A DNA stretch of 39,587 nucleotides from Fibrobacterota bacterium. Its GTDB lineage: Bacteria; Fibrobacterota; Fibrobacteria; UBA11236. Of the stretch, positions 23,064 through 31,057 are shown piece after piece. The position numbers and the translations under genes were made by a program. The notes beneath the pieces were generated by a model. That model was not told the origin of the DNA and did no database searches. It saw only the letters and a program-made list of their open reading frames with translations. The stretch is from positions 1-39,587 of the forward strand of contig JAEKLQ010000060.1 in NCBI GenBank assembly GCA_019509785.1, read 5' to 3'. Within the stretch, counting starts at the first letter, position 1, and each line of letters opens with the position of its first letter.

Positions 23064-23588
23064 CTATGAGTCCCTAAGGATTTTGATCGCCAGGGCGCGT
23101 TCACGAGCCGAGAACTCCGCCGGAAACCCTTCTTCGGAAAGGTGAACGCTCTCCAGGAATGCCAAGATATCCGCGGGATGCTTGGCAGGACGCCCGGTGT
23201 CCAGCCGTACGAAAACGTAATCGGTCCAAAGCAGGGTTTTCAGGCGCGTGTCGGCCGCATTATGCATCCGGCTTTCCACCATGGCGCCCTGATCGGTATA
23301 TCGCCGCAGGCTCGTCTTGATCAAGACCTCTTCCCCGCAATTGGCCGGGGCGAGATAGGCGATCTGGTGCCGGGCGACCACCCAACTGCATCCGGTTTCC
23401 CTTCCCTTGGCGAAGAGATCGAATCCGTAGGCGAGCTTGAGGTGATCCTCGCGGGCGTTGATGAAGTACTCGAGATACTTGGCGTTGTTGAGATGCCCGA
23501 AGGGGTCGCAATCCTGGAAGCGGATGGCGACCCGGCTCGCGGGCTGCTTTTCGATGGGCTCCGGCATAAGGTCCCAAAAGGTAGTCAC
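23064..23588 (-). CDS. 4-hydroxybenzoyl-CoA-thioesterase-family acyl-CoA thioesterase
   Basis: This 174-residue hotdog-fold protein begins at the GTG at 23588, giving MTTFWDLMPEPIEKQ (GTG read as Met); GGAGG lies exactly six bases upstream, much better than the in-frame ATG at 23567. The open frame extends further upstream to 23855 but without sense. The active-site signature is RFQDCDPFGHLNNAKYLEYFINARED, with the conserved Asp/His and Asn of the 4HBT group. It is followed by CSWVVARHQIAYLAPANCGEEVLIKTSLRRYTDQGAMVESRMHNA, typical of acyl-CoA thioesterases of YbgC or fatty-acyl type. Length is slightly above the 130-160 usual for the family. It would hydrolyse acyl-CoA or acyl-ACP in the cytoplasm. 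It converges with the unknown gene and is divergent from the His/Met-rich secreted protein at 23709. Confidence 0.92.
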   Translation of the reverse strand: MTTFWDLMPEPIEKQPASRVAIRFQDCDPFGHLNNAKYLEYFINAREDHLKLAYGFDLFAKGRETGCSWVVARHQIAYLAPANCGEEVLIKTSLRRYTDQGAMVESRMHNAADTRLKTLLWTDYVFVRLDTGRPAKHPADILAFLESVHLSEEGFPAEFSARERALAIKILRDS

Positions 23589-23708
23589 CTCGAACCTCCA
23601 TCCTTGGCGTCGCCGTCGATTGCCAATCCGGCAAGGATTATCCCATCCCTTCGCGCGCTTCCGGACCGGGGCATTGTAGTTTAACCCGGAACCTTTCCAG
23701 GAGAATCC

Positions 23709-24116
23709 ATGCGCGTCCCCTTCCGTATCCGATCCGCTTTCCCGGCCGGTGCCGCCTTGCTGTTGGCGGCGGGCCTGAGCGCCGCTATCGCCGGCCCCAA
23801 ATCCCCCTCCCCTACCGATTCGGCCGCCATCGTTCCCGCCGGTATGCATGCCCATATGGATTGCATGGCGGACTCGGCCGAAATGGGCAAGCTTCGGCAG
23901 ACCGTACAGGACGCATTAAAGTCGGGGGACAAGGCCAAAATGAAAGGCGCCTTGGAGAAGGTGGACGCCCATTTCGCCAAAATGCAGGACATGATGGAGC
24001 AGTGCAAGGCGGAGATTAAAAAGGCCGGCGGCGCCTCGATGGATCACGAGGGCGGAATGATGTGCGGAAAGGATCATGAAGGCGGAGGGGCTTCCAAAAG
24101 CGCAAATCACAAATAG
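23709..24116 (+). CDS. Small secreted His/Met/Cys-containing protein
   Basis: This 135-residue protein has a signal peptide (MRVPFRIRSAFPAGAALLLAAGLSAAIA) and an AGGAG ribosome site five bases before the ATG. The mature part has two metal-type clusters: GMHAHMDCMADSAEMG near residues 45-60 and MDHEGGMMCGKDHEGGG near the C-terminus. Between them is a charged, Ala/Lys-rich helix (MKGALEKVDAHFAKMQDMMEQCKAEIKKAGG). His, Met and Cys at this density in a periplasmic protein suggest copper or other soft-metal binding, but no known family matches. Its design resembles the small secreted helical proteins at 3678 and 4196, which lack these clusters. A hairpin with a T-tract 78 bases after the stop (24195-24223) could end its transcript. 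It is probably a single-gene unit. Confidence 0.7.
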   Translation: MRVPFRIRSAFPAGAALLLAAGLSAAIAGPKSPSPTDSAAIVPAGMHAHMDCMADSAEMGKLRQTVQDALKSGDKAKMKGALEKVDAHFAKMQDMMEQCKAEIKKAGGASMDHEGGMMCGKDHEGGGASKSANHK

Positions 24117-24194
24117 GGAAGATTATCGGGCTCCCACGCGAACCTCCGCTTGTTTTGCCCCTGGCTTCGGGGTAAATTTCCCTGCCTGAGGGTG

Positions 24195-24223
24195 ACGCAC
24201 CCCTGGTGCGTGGTTAAGTTTTT
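24195..24223 (+). terminator. Probable terminator between secreted protein and ACP operon
   Basis: ACGCACC (24195-24201) pairs perfectly with GGTGCGT (24205-24211) across the triloop CCT. TTTTT occurs at 24219-24223, seven bases after the stem. The spacing is looser than ideal, so termination may be partial. Confidence 0.6.
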
Positions 24224-24301
24224 CCGGCGCCCGCACCTTAAATTCCAGTTCCGCGGTCCAAGCCCGGGGAGGTCCCCCGGGGATTCGCGTAGGAGCATGT
24301 T

Positions 24302-24550
24302 ATGACCCGAACCGAACTGTTGCCCGCCGTGGCCCGAATCGCTTCTTCCGTGATCGGCGAAGAGGATCTGGACATCAAGCCGGAAACCGCTTTTGCTTCG
24401 GTGGAAGGCTGGGATTCCCTGAATCATCTCCACATCGTGGTCGGATTGGAAAAGGCTTTCGGGATCCGCTTCGCCGATTCAACGCGTCTGCAAAGCGCCA
24501 CTACGGTCGGGGATCTGCTCGACCTGATCGCGTCCACCCGCGGAAACTGA
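24302..24550 (+). CDS. Acyl carrier protein
   Basis: This is an 82-residue carrier protein. GWDSLNHLHIV contains the serine that receives 4'-phosphopantetheine (Ser in DSL), followed by the helix GLEKAFGIRFAD, and the N-terminal helix LLPAVARIASSVIG; length and helix order are typical. Pattern and size resemble small carrier proteins in polysaccharide-acylation and aminoacyl-transfer operons as much as DltC, which usually has a different run-up to the serine. It starts the operon: the MBOAT gene begins eight bases after its stop, then the adenylation gene. The carrier would shuttle an activated acid from the adenylating enzyme to the membrane acyltransferase. AGGAG lies before the ATG. The 185 bases upstream contain a GC-rich hairpin region (24264-24283). 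Confidence 0.92.
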   Translation: MTRTELLPAVARIASSVIGEEDLDIKPETAFASVEGWDSLNHLHIVVGLEKAFGIRFADSTRLQSATTVGDLLDLIASTRGN

Positions 24551-24558
24551 TCGCCCGC

Positions 24559-25959
24559 GTGGACTTCCTCTCCGTTCCCTTCCTTGGGCTGCAGGCCATC
24601 CTGCTCACGCTCTACTGGTTCACGCCGGATCGGCAATGGCAAAACCGCGTCTTATTGGGCGGTACCCTGTTTTTCCTCTTTTCCCTGGGCCGCGCCACGG
24701 CCTGCCTTCTCATCGCGTCGACCGCGCTGGAATGGATGATCGCCCTGCGCTTGGAGAAGGCGGCTTCGCCCCGGGGCCGCCAAGCCTGGTTATGGGCCAG
24801 CGTATTCCTGAACATCGGCGCGCTCGCCGCCTGCAAATTCGGGCGCTTCCTCCCGATCGACTTCGGCCTCTGGCGCATGCCTACCGAGTGGCTCAAGATG
24901 CTAGTACCAATCGGGCTTTCCTTTTGGACTCTGCAGAAGATGTCCCTGACCCTGGACGTCTATTTCCGCCGGCGCGCCGCCGAGAGGGATCTGACCGCAT
25001 GCCTGCTCTTCGCCGGGTTCTTCCCCACCGTGCTTTCCGGGCCCATCGAAGCATCCCGCAATTTCCTCCCGCAGTTGGAGAAGAAGCGGATCTGGGACGT
25101 CCGCCGCTTTTCGGAGGCCATCTGGCTGATCGCCCAAGGGGCTTTCTTGAAAGCCGTCATCGCCGACAACCTGGCCCCGGTGTCGGAAAACCTGCTCGGG
25201 CCGGGCGCGCACGGGATATCCGTAGTGCTGGGCGGCTACGCCTACGCCCTGCAATTGTTCGGGGACTTCGCGGGATATTCCTACATGGCGCGGGGGATCG
25301 CGCGCGCCTACGGCATCGATATCACCCAGAATTTCGTCGCGCCCTTCCTCACGCGTAACCTTTCCGATTTCTGGAAACACTGGCACGCGTCCCTCACCGC
25401 CTTCCTCAATGAAAACGTCTTCGCCCCGGTTTCCTTGCGCCTGCGAGGCCAGGGCACCGCGGGAATCGTGATCGCCATCTGGGCCACCTTCCTGGCGAGC
25501 GGGGTCTGGCACGGAACCGGTTGGCTCTACGTCGCCTACGGGGGCATCCACGCGCTCGGCATCTCCTTCCTCGCGACGACGCGGAACTGGCGCAAGAAAA
25601 TGGTCTCGCGATTCGGGAAAGAAGGCTGGTACGCGACGGCATGCATCATGCTTACCTTCCATTACGTAGTCATGAGCTTCCTGGTGTTCCGATCCCCGGA
25701 TCTGCATACCGCATTGGCCCAATTGGGAGCCGTATTCCGCGGGGGCTGGAGCCTATCCGGCCTGGAAATCGATTGGGCCACCTTGCTGCTTTCCGGCCTC
25801 GCCGTTTTCTGGCTGCAAAGCCGCGTACAGGCCGCCCGTGACGTCTTCTGGATCTTCGCGCGCCCGGTCTGGTTCCGCGTCGCCTTCTATCTGCTCCTGG
25901 GCTTCCTGCTGACGCGGTACTTCGCGCCGCCCGACCGCTTCATCTACTTCCAATTCTGA
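24559..25959 (+). CDS. MBOAT-family membrane O-acyltransferase (DltB/AlgI-like)
   Basis: This 466-residue protein starts with GTG at 24559, the only sensible start (VDFLSVPFLGLQAILLTLYWFTP). It has about ten membrane segments. The MBOAT core is obvious: ILVPIGLSFWTLQKMSLTLDVYF-type helix near residues 112-135, GFFPTVLSGPIEASRNFLPQLE, then GGYAYALQLFGDFAGYSYMARGIARAYGI, RNLSDFWKHWHASLTAFL and the catalytic-histidine segment ATFLASGVWHGTGWLYVAYGGIHAL. MBOAT enzymes of this type move an acyl group across or at the membrane: DltB takes D-alanine from a carrier protein, AlgI takes acetyl. The neighbours, a carrier protein and an adenylation enzyme, favour the DltB-like mechanism. The stop is four bases before the adenylation ORF's first ATG, so the operon is continuous. 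The acceptor polymer is not known. Confidence 0.93.
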   Translation: MDFLSVPFLGLQAILLTLYWFTPDRQWQNRVLLGGTLFFLFSLGRATACLLIASTALEWMIALRLEKAASPRGRQAWLWASVFLNIGALAACKFGRFLPIDFGLWRMPTEWLKMLVPIGLSFWTLQKMSLTLDVYFRRRAAERDLTACLLFAGFFPTVLSGPIEASRNFLPQLEKKRIWDVRRFSEAIWLIAQGAFLKAVIADNLAPVSENLLGPGAHGISVVLGGYAYALQLFGDFAGYSYMARGIARAYGIDITQNFVAPFLTRNLSDFWKHWHASLTAFLNENVFAPVSLRLRGQGTAGIVIAIWATFLASGVWHGTGWLYVAYGGIHALGISFLATTRNWRKKMVSRFGKEGWYATACIMLTFHYVVMSFLVFRSPDLHTALAQLGAVFRGGWSLSGLEIDWATLLLSGLAVFWLQSRVQAARDVFWIFARPVWFRVAFYLLLGFLLTRYFAPPDRFIYFQF

Positions 25960-26017
25960 CGCTATGACGATAACGACGCCGAGCCGGCCAACGGGGCTTG
26001 GGAATCGGGAGGGACGG

Positions 26018-27619
26018 ATGGCACCTAATCTGGCGCGGCACTTTTACTCGGCGGCGGCGCGAGCACCCCGGTACCCGGCCGTCCTCCATGAAGGCGGCAG
26101 CCTGGACTACGCGGGCTTGCGCGATCTCGCAGAAAGCCTGCGGGGCGGGCTCGCCGATGATCAGCGGCCCTTCGCCGCCGTGCTCTCGCCGAGAACGCCC
26201 TTCGCTTACGCCGCGGTGCAAGCGATCCTGGCGGAAGGCAAAGCCTATGTCCCCTTGAATCCGAAATTCCCCGCCGAACGCAATGCCTATATCCTGGAAA
26301 AGGCGGAGATCAGCACCCTCCTGGTCGGGTGGGAATGCCTCGAAAACGTGGCCGCCCTCGCGCCCCTGCTCCGCAGGCCGTTGCGGGTTTTGCTCCTGGA
26401 TACCCCGGCCGCTCCGGCCCAACCCGCCGTGGCCGGGCTCGATGGCCTGGAAATCCTACGCGTACCGATGCGCGCCGATCGCGAACCCGCCCCGCTGAAG
26501 GCCGCGGAATCGGGCGGAGGCTACGTGCTTTTCACCTCGGGCAGCACGGGAAAACCAAAAGGGGTCCGCGTCACCGGCGCCAACGTGGAATCGTACTTGC
26601 GTTCCTTCCAAGCCGCCTACCCCCTCTTTCCCGGGGACCGGGTTTCGCAATTGTTCGATCTCACCTTTGATTTGGCGGCCCATGATCAGTTCTCGACCTG
26701 GGCGGCGGGGGCGACCTTGGTTGCATTTCCGGAGAAGGCGCTGCTGGCCCCGATCCCTTTCGCCCGTAACCACGGTGTTACGGTATGGTTCTCGGTGCCG
26801 GCCCTGCCCGCTTTCCTGGAAAGCGCCCGGCAGGCCGCCGACGGGGCGCTGCCGGAAGTGCGCTTGAGCCTGTTCGCGGGCGAGAAGCTAACCCTCAACA
26901 CCTGCGCGCTTTGGCGGCGCATCGCGCCCAATTCCCGCATCGCGAATCTATACGGCCCGACGGAAGCCACCATCGCCATCACCCATTTCGAGTTGCTTCC
27001 GGGATTCCCTCCCGAAAGGGCCCTGCACGGCGGCGTCCCCATCGGGAAAACCTTTCCGGGGCAGGAAGCCGAGGTGCTTCGCGAAGACGGAAGCCTATGC
27101 GGATCCGGGGAGATCGGTAGCCTGTGGCTGGCGGGCGATCAAGTGGCCGAAGGCTACGTGGGCGACGAGGCCAAGACCGCGGAGCGTTTCCAGGCCCGCG
27201 GCGGGAAGATCTGGTATCGCACGGGGGACCTTGTCGCGCGGGATGACGAGGGTTATCTGCATTACCTGGGCCGCGAGGATTTCCAGGTCAAGGTGATGGG
27301 CTACCGCATCGAGTTGGGGGAAATCGAACATGCCCTCCTGGCCGCATCCGGGGCGGCCATCGCCCTCGCCGATGTCGCGCCTTTGCGCAACGGTTTGGAG
27401 GAAATCTACGGGGTGCTCCCGGCGGCATGCGCCCCCCGTCGGAAGGCCATCCTGGCGGGCCTGAAGGAGCGGTTACCAGCTTATATGGTCCCGCGCCGCG
27501 TCTTCTTCCGCGACGATATCCCCGTGAATTCCAACGGCAAGATGGATCGGCAGGCCCTTAAGGCCGTTCTCCTGGCCGAAGCCGCGGCTGCCGCCGATAC
27601 GATACCGGCGCCAGCTTAA
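26018..27619 (+). CDS. Acid-activating adenylation enzyme (DltA-like, AMP-forming)
   Basis: This 533-residue protein begins at the ATG at 26018, which has GGGAGGG five bases upstream; the first in-frame ATG (25964) would add 18 residues without a ribosome site. Motifs of the ANL/amino-acid-adenylation family are in order: LFTSGSTGKPKGV (171-183), FDLTFDLAAHDQFSTWAAGATLV, LSLFAGEKLTLNTCALWRRIAP, NLYGPTEATIAIT, YRTGDLVARD, DFQVKVMGYRIELGEIEHALL and, near the end, NSNGKMDRQALK with the catalytic lysine. It has no carrier or condensation domain, as in DltA. The enzyme would activate an amino or hydroxy acid with ATP and load it on the adjacent carrier protein. The substrate cannot be read reliably from the pocket by eye; D-alanine is only the default analogy. 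Its 3' end converges with the sigma gene, 13 bases away. Confidence 0.92.
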   Translation: MAPNLARHFYSAAARAPRYPAVLHEGGSLDYAGLRDLAESLRGGLADDQRPFAAVLSPRTPFAYAAVQAILAEGKAYVPLNPKFPAERNAYILEKAEISTLLVGWECLENVAALAPLLRRPLRVLLLDTPAAPAQPAVAGLDGLEILRVPMRADREPAPLKAAESGGGYVLFTSGSTGKPKGVRVTGANVESYLRSFQAAYPLFPGDRVSQLFDLTFDLAAHDQFSTWAAGATLVAFPEKALLAPIPFARNHGVTVWFSVPALPAFLESARQAADGALPEVRLSLFAGEKLTLNTCALWRRIAPNSRIANLYGPTEATIAITHFELLPGFPPERALHGGVPIGKTFPGQEAEVLREDGSLCGSGEIGSLWLAGDQVAEGYVGDEAKTAERFQARGGKIWYRTGDLVARDDEGYLHYLGREDFQVKVMGYRIELGEIEHALLAASGAAIALADVAPLRNGLEEIYGVLPAACAPRRKAILAGLKERLPAYMVPRRVFFRDDIPVNSNGKMDRQALKAVLLAEAAAAADTIPAPA

Positions 27620-27632
27620 CCGGGTCCGGCGC

Positions 27633-28520
27633 TCAAAGGAATTCCCGCAACCGGCGAGCGCGTATGGGATGGCGCAATCGCTCAAGCGCCTTGTCCTTGA
27701 TCTGGCGCACCCTTTCGCGCGACAGGTTGAAGCGGGCGCCGATTTCTTCCAGGGTCTGTTCCGAGCCTTTGCCGATGCCGAAGAAAAGCTTAAGGATGGC
27801 TTCTTCGCGTTGGTCGAGGGTTCCCAGTACGCTACGGATTTCGCGGTTCGCCGACTCTTCTTCCAACCCGCGTTCGGCGCTATAAGCCCCGTAATCGGCC
27901 AACCACGGCTCGGATTTGCCGGCGTCGCCGTGCGGGGATTCGAGGGACAAGGGTTGGACCCCTAAGGAATGGTATTCGGCCAAATCGGATTCGTCCACGG
28001 AGAGGCGTTCCGCGACTTCGGCCAAGTGCACGGCCCTTCCCAACTCCTGCTCAAGGCGCGCCGCGGTCCGCGTCATGCGTTGGAAGGCCCCGAAACGGCT
28101 TAAGGGAATCGGGATGGTGCGCGATTTCTCCGCCAAGGATTGCAGAATCGCCTGGCGGACCCACCAGACCGCATAGGAGATGAACTTGCAATTCTGGCGC
28201 TCGTCGAACCGCTCCGCCGCCCGGATCAATCCCAGATTGCCTTCGTTGATGAGGTCCGTCATCGGCAATCCATAATGGCGATAATTGCGGCAGACCGAAA
28301 CCACGAACTTGAGATTGGCGGTGACCAGATCGGTCAAGGCTTGCGGTTCGCCGGCGCGGATGCGCCGCGCCAAGGCAGCCTCTTCCGCCAGGTTCAAGGT
28401 CCGCGTTTTACCGATTTCCCTGAGATAGAGCGTCAATCCGGTTTCCTGCCCTAGGAAACGGAGACGGGGCTCGGTCCCTGATCGCCTGGGCTTGATCGCC
28501 TCTGCGCTGGGTTTTTCCAT
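27633..28520 (-). CDS. Primary-type (RpoD/RpoS-like) sigma-70 factor
   Basis: This 295-residue sigma factor lacks region 1.1, as is common in alternative primary-type sigmas and in Bacteroidota/Fibrobacterota-type housekeeping factors. Region 1.2 starts LTLYLREIGKTRTLNLAEEAALARRIRAG. Region 2 has LVTANLKFVVSVCRNYRHYGLPMTDLINEGNLGLIRAAERFD, with region 2.4 KFISYAVWWVRQAILQSLAEKSRTIPIPLSR. Region 3 has RLEQELGRAVHLAEVAERLSVDESDLAEY, and region 4.2 has TLEEIGARFNLSRERVRQIKDKALERLRHP. Every core motif is intact. It may be the housekeeping sigma or a group-2 paralog; with no other copy visible this cannot be settled. GGATGG precedes the ATG. The upstream 194 bases carry a near-perfect direct repeat and a palindrome. 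Confidence 0.93.
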   Translation of the reverse strand: MEKPSAEAIKPRRSGTEPRLRFLGQETGLTLYLREIGKTRTLNLAEEAALARRIRAGEPQALTDLVTANLKFVVSVCRNYRHYGLPMTDLINEGNLGLIRAAERFDERQNCKFISYAVWWVRQAILQSLAEKSRTIPIPLSRFGAFQRMTRTAARLEQELGRAVHLAEVAERLSVDESDLAEYHSLGVQPLSLESPHGDAGKSEPWLADYGAYSAERGLEEESANREIRSVLGTLDQREEAILKLFFGIGKGSEQTLEEIGARFNLSRERVRQIKDKALERLRHPIRARRLREFL

Positions 28521-28606
28521 AAGCCATCCGATTGTTTGGGTTTATCGGGTCACCCTGATCCGAGACTTTAAAATGGACATCGGCATCGGAATGATCAAGA
28601 GGAATC

Positions 28607-28644
28607 GCGATGCGGCGCGGAAGGGGAAATGCGATGCAGCGCGG
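28607..28644. repeat. 14-base direct repeat upstream of the sigma gene
   Basis: GCGATGCGGCGCGG at 28607-28620 recurs as GCGATGCAGCGCGG at 28631-28644, with one mismatch and the starts 24 bp apart. It lies about 90-120 bases upstream of the sigma factor start and could be tandem regulator sites. No known motif matches. Confidence 0.4.
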
Positions 28645-28693
28645 GCTTGACAAGCATTAATCCCCGACAGTTCCCGGAATTCAAGCGACGTGA

Positions 28694-28703
28694 GTTACGT
28701 AAC
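28694..28703. other. Perfect 10-base palindrome between beta-helix and sigma genes
   Basis: GTTACGTAAC at 28694-28703 is a perfect palindrome in the interval after the beta-helix gene's stop codon (28715). There is no T-tract on the reverse strand after it, so it is not an evident terminator. It might be an operator for the sigma gene downstream. Confidence 0.3.
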
Positions 28704-28714
28704 GGTCGGTATTT

Positions 28715-31057
28715 TTAATCCAGCAGGATCAGGCGCGACTCGGTTCGGCCTTGCCAGCGCACCCAAACGAGATACATCCCCGGAACAATGCCTTGCGTAA
28801 CCAAGCGCAAGTCGGCTCCGGTTTTGCTTTCGCCCAACGCGACCACGGCGCCGTGGAGATCGGTGATTCTCGCCAGGTAATCGCCCGCATGCGAGATGAC
28901 CAGAACGCCGCCCGCGTACCGCAAAGCGAACCTTCCCTCCGTCCGGCCGCCGGACCCTTGCCTACGCGGATCCCGGACCGCATCCGTCGAGGCGGCGAGC
29001 TTCCCGAAAGAATCCATCGGGAAATTCTTGAATCCGATCGCCAGGCATGGGGAGCCGGCCTTGACCGAATAGTCCCCCTTGGGCTCGTAGCCGGTCCATT
29101 GCTTGTTCACGTCGCTGAATTGGGCGTCCGCGAAGACCGAATGCACGTCCAGGCCAGCCGTGGTCCATTGCGGGAAGGTGTAATTCCCGTCGCTGCTGGT
29201 GATATGGCCGTTGGCGGCGATGCAGTTCGAATCGATGATCTTCACGCTACCCCGTACGCTCTGGGGCGTATTGGCGCCGGTCGCATAGAAGCCGATGTTG
29301 TACGGCGTCGTGGAAGTGAAAATATTATGGGTCATCACGTCCTGGGATCCCGTCCAGATACCGTGCATCTGCACAACAGCCTGCCCCACCAGGATGTTGT
29401 TGGTGTAGATGTTGTAACGATGCCATTGCATCTTGAGGCCGCCGCCGAAGAGCAGGTTGTTGTATTGCAGGTAATTGGATGATTGATCGTCCAGGTCGAT
29501 GCCGTAATTGCCCGCCTTGGTCTCGAAGCGGTTGTCATGGATGACGGTTTGCTTCCAGGCGTCCAGGGTGGTGGCGGAAGTGTCGTCCTGGAAGGTGAGG
29601 TTGCGATCGCGCCCCCAGGAATTGAAGGGGCCGTGATCGGAGGTCTCCAGCACCGAATTGTAAATCCAGTTATGCGCGATCTCATGTCCGCCGAAGCATC
29701 CGGTATTGATGTTGATGCCCGCGCGCGGGCAATCGTGGATGGTATTGTGGCGAACGGAATCCTCTTCGGTGATGCCTAGATTCACGGCGGCGCATTGCTT
29801 CTCGAACCTGCCGAAGCGGGCCATCAGGTTGTTATCGATGGTGATCTTGGCCCCATAGTCCTGGGTAAGCGGGCCCGGGGTGCGGTCGGTACAGGCCGCG
29901 GTGGAACCTTTGATGTTCGGGCAGCGGACCGCGCTGACAAGGCCGATGACGTTTACGCAAGAGGCGCCTCCGTCCAGGAAGGAATTCCCGGATACGACGT
30001 TGTTCCGGTTGTATCCATTCATGAAAATGCCGTTCCCGCCGATCTGATCAAAGGTGCACCCCTGCATGCGGATCCGTTCCGTGTTCAGCATATATACGGC
30101 CCCGGCCCGGACGATATGCCAATCGCTGTGCAGAAGCACTTCGTACGTCCCGCTGAATAAAGTCCGGTAGGTGTGGGTGAAGATCAAATTCTTGAACGTG
30201 ATATCCGTAACCCTGTTCTGCCCATCTCCCACCAGGCGGATCAATTCATCCTGGGAGGCCATTTCCAGGCGGGCCTTCGCCAAATCGGTTCCCGCCGGAG
30301 GGTAGAAGTAGAGCTGGCCCGTGGCCTTGCGGTAGAACCATTCCCCGGGCGCGTCCAGCTCCTCGAAGATATTCTCCACCATGCGATAGGTCGCGTGCAT
30401 GGTGTTGGCCTGGTTATTGTCGTTCACGTATTGCAGCGCCGGCGTACCATCGGCATTCTTGCCGGTGATGACGTAATCCAGGCCGCCCCATAGATTGACA
30501 TGCAGGGCGCGCACGTACCCTGGCCCCTCCTCCGGTTTGGCCCACCGGGCCGCCCGCGTCGCGCCGATGGCATCGGCGGCATATCCCTGAAGTTGCTTGG
30601 TGGAATCGAAGTTCGGGTATCGGCACATGATTTGGCGTTTGCCGTCCAGGAAAAGCTGATCCACCTTGAGGCCCGCGCCGATGTTCACCACCATGATGGA
30701 ACCGGTACCGGCTTTCCAGGTCAAGGTGTCGGGCAATTTGATCCCCCCGCTGATGACGGGTTTATCGTTCCCGAAAGCGGCGTAGGTAATGGCCGCGGAG
30801 GCGTTGCCCGAATTGGCGGGACCGAGCAGCAGCGGCGCGGAAAGGTAATAGGTGCCGGCGTGGAGGTAGATGGTGACCGGGCCCGCGGCCTTCGCCAGGT
30901 CGGCCTTATCCCGCGCGGCCGCCAGGGTCGCCAAGGGAGCGTCGGATGTCCCGGCCGCGGCATCATTGCCCGTGGGGGAAACATGGATTTCCGCGGCCTG
31001 GGTCCAGGCGGAGGCGAAAATCAAGATACCGAAGGAGCGCCGGAACCGTTTAATCAT
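28715..31057 (-). CDS. Large secreted right-handed beta-helix protein
   Basis: This 780-residue secreted protein has signal MIKRFRRSFGILIFASAWTQAAE, then EIHVSPTGNDAAAGTSDAPLATLAAARDKADLAK, the opening typical of pectate-lyase-like parallel beta-helix proteins. GPVTIYLHAGTYYLSAPLLLGPANSG and ITYAAFGNDKPVISGG continue it, and later segments (NIFEELDAPGEWFYRKATGQLYFYPP, TFKNLIFTH, GCTFDQIGGNGIFMNGYNRNNVVSGNSF, HNTIHDCPRAGININT, NWIYNSVLETSDHGPFNSWGRD) repeat the turn-rich pattern of a beta-helix. The EELDAPGEWFY segment recalls GH141-type glycosidases, so hydrolysis of plant-type glycans is possible but unproven. The last 90 residues (ARITDLHGAVVALGESKTGADLRLVTQGIVPGMYLVWVRWQGRTESRLILLD) form a sorting-type C-terminal domain. 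Its start overlaps the DUF6483-like gene's stop as ATGA with AGAGAGG just before, so it is translationally coupled to it. Confidence 0.85.
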   Translation of the reverse strand: MIKRFRRSFGILIFASAWTQAAEIHVSPTGNDAAAGTSDAPLATLAAARDKADLAKAAGPVTIYLHAGTYYLSAPLLLGPANSGNASAAITYAAFGNDKPVISGGIKLPDTLTWKAGTGSIMVVNIGAGLKVDQLFLDGKRQIMCRYPNFDSTKQLQGYAADAIGATRAARWAKPEEGPGYVRALHVNLWGGLDYVITGKNADGTPALQYVNDNNQANTMHATYRMVENIFEELDAPGEWFYRKATGQLYFYPPAGTDLAKARLEMASQDELIRLVGDGQNRVTDITFKNLIFTHTYRTLFSGTYEVLLHSDWHIVRAGAVYMLNTERIRMQGCTFDQIGGNGIFMNGYNRNNVVSGNSFLDGGASCVNVIGLVSAVRCPNIKGSTAACTDRTPGPLTQDYGAKITIDNNLMARFGRFEKQCAAVNLGITEEDSVRHNTIHDCPRAGININTGCFGGHEIAHNWIYNSVLETSDHGPFNSWGRDRNLTFQDDTSATTLDAWKQTVIHDNRFETKAGNYGIDLDDQSSNYLQYNNLLFGGGLKMQWHRYNIYTNNILVGQAVVQMHGIWTGSQDVMTHNIFTSTTPYNIGFYATGANTPQSVRGSVKIIDSNCIAANGHITSSDGNYTFPQWTTAGLDVHSVFADAQFSDVNKQWTGYEPKGDYSVKAGSPCLAIGFKNFPMDSFGKLAASTDAVRDPRRQGSGGRTEGRFALRYAGGVLVISHAGDYLARITDLHGAVVALGESKTGADLRLVTQGIVPGMYLVWVRWQGRTESRLILLD

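Noticed and set aside
24264-24283. CCCGGGG/CCCCCGGGG hairpin before the ACP gene as a riboswitch or terminator
   Set aside because: Simple GC-rich stem without a T-tract or an aptamer-like core.
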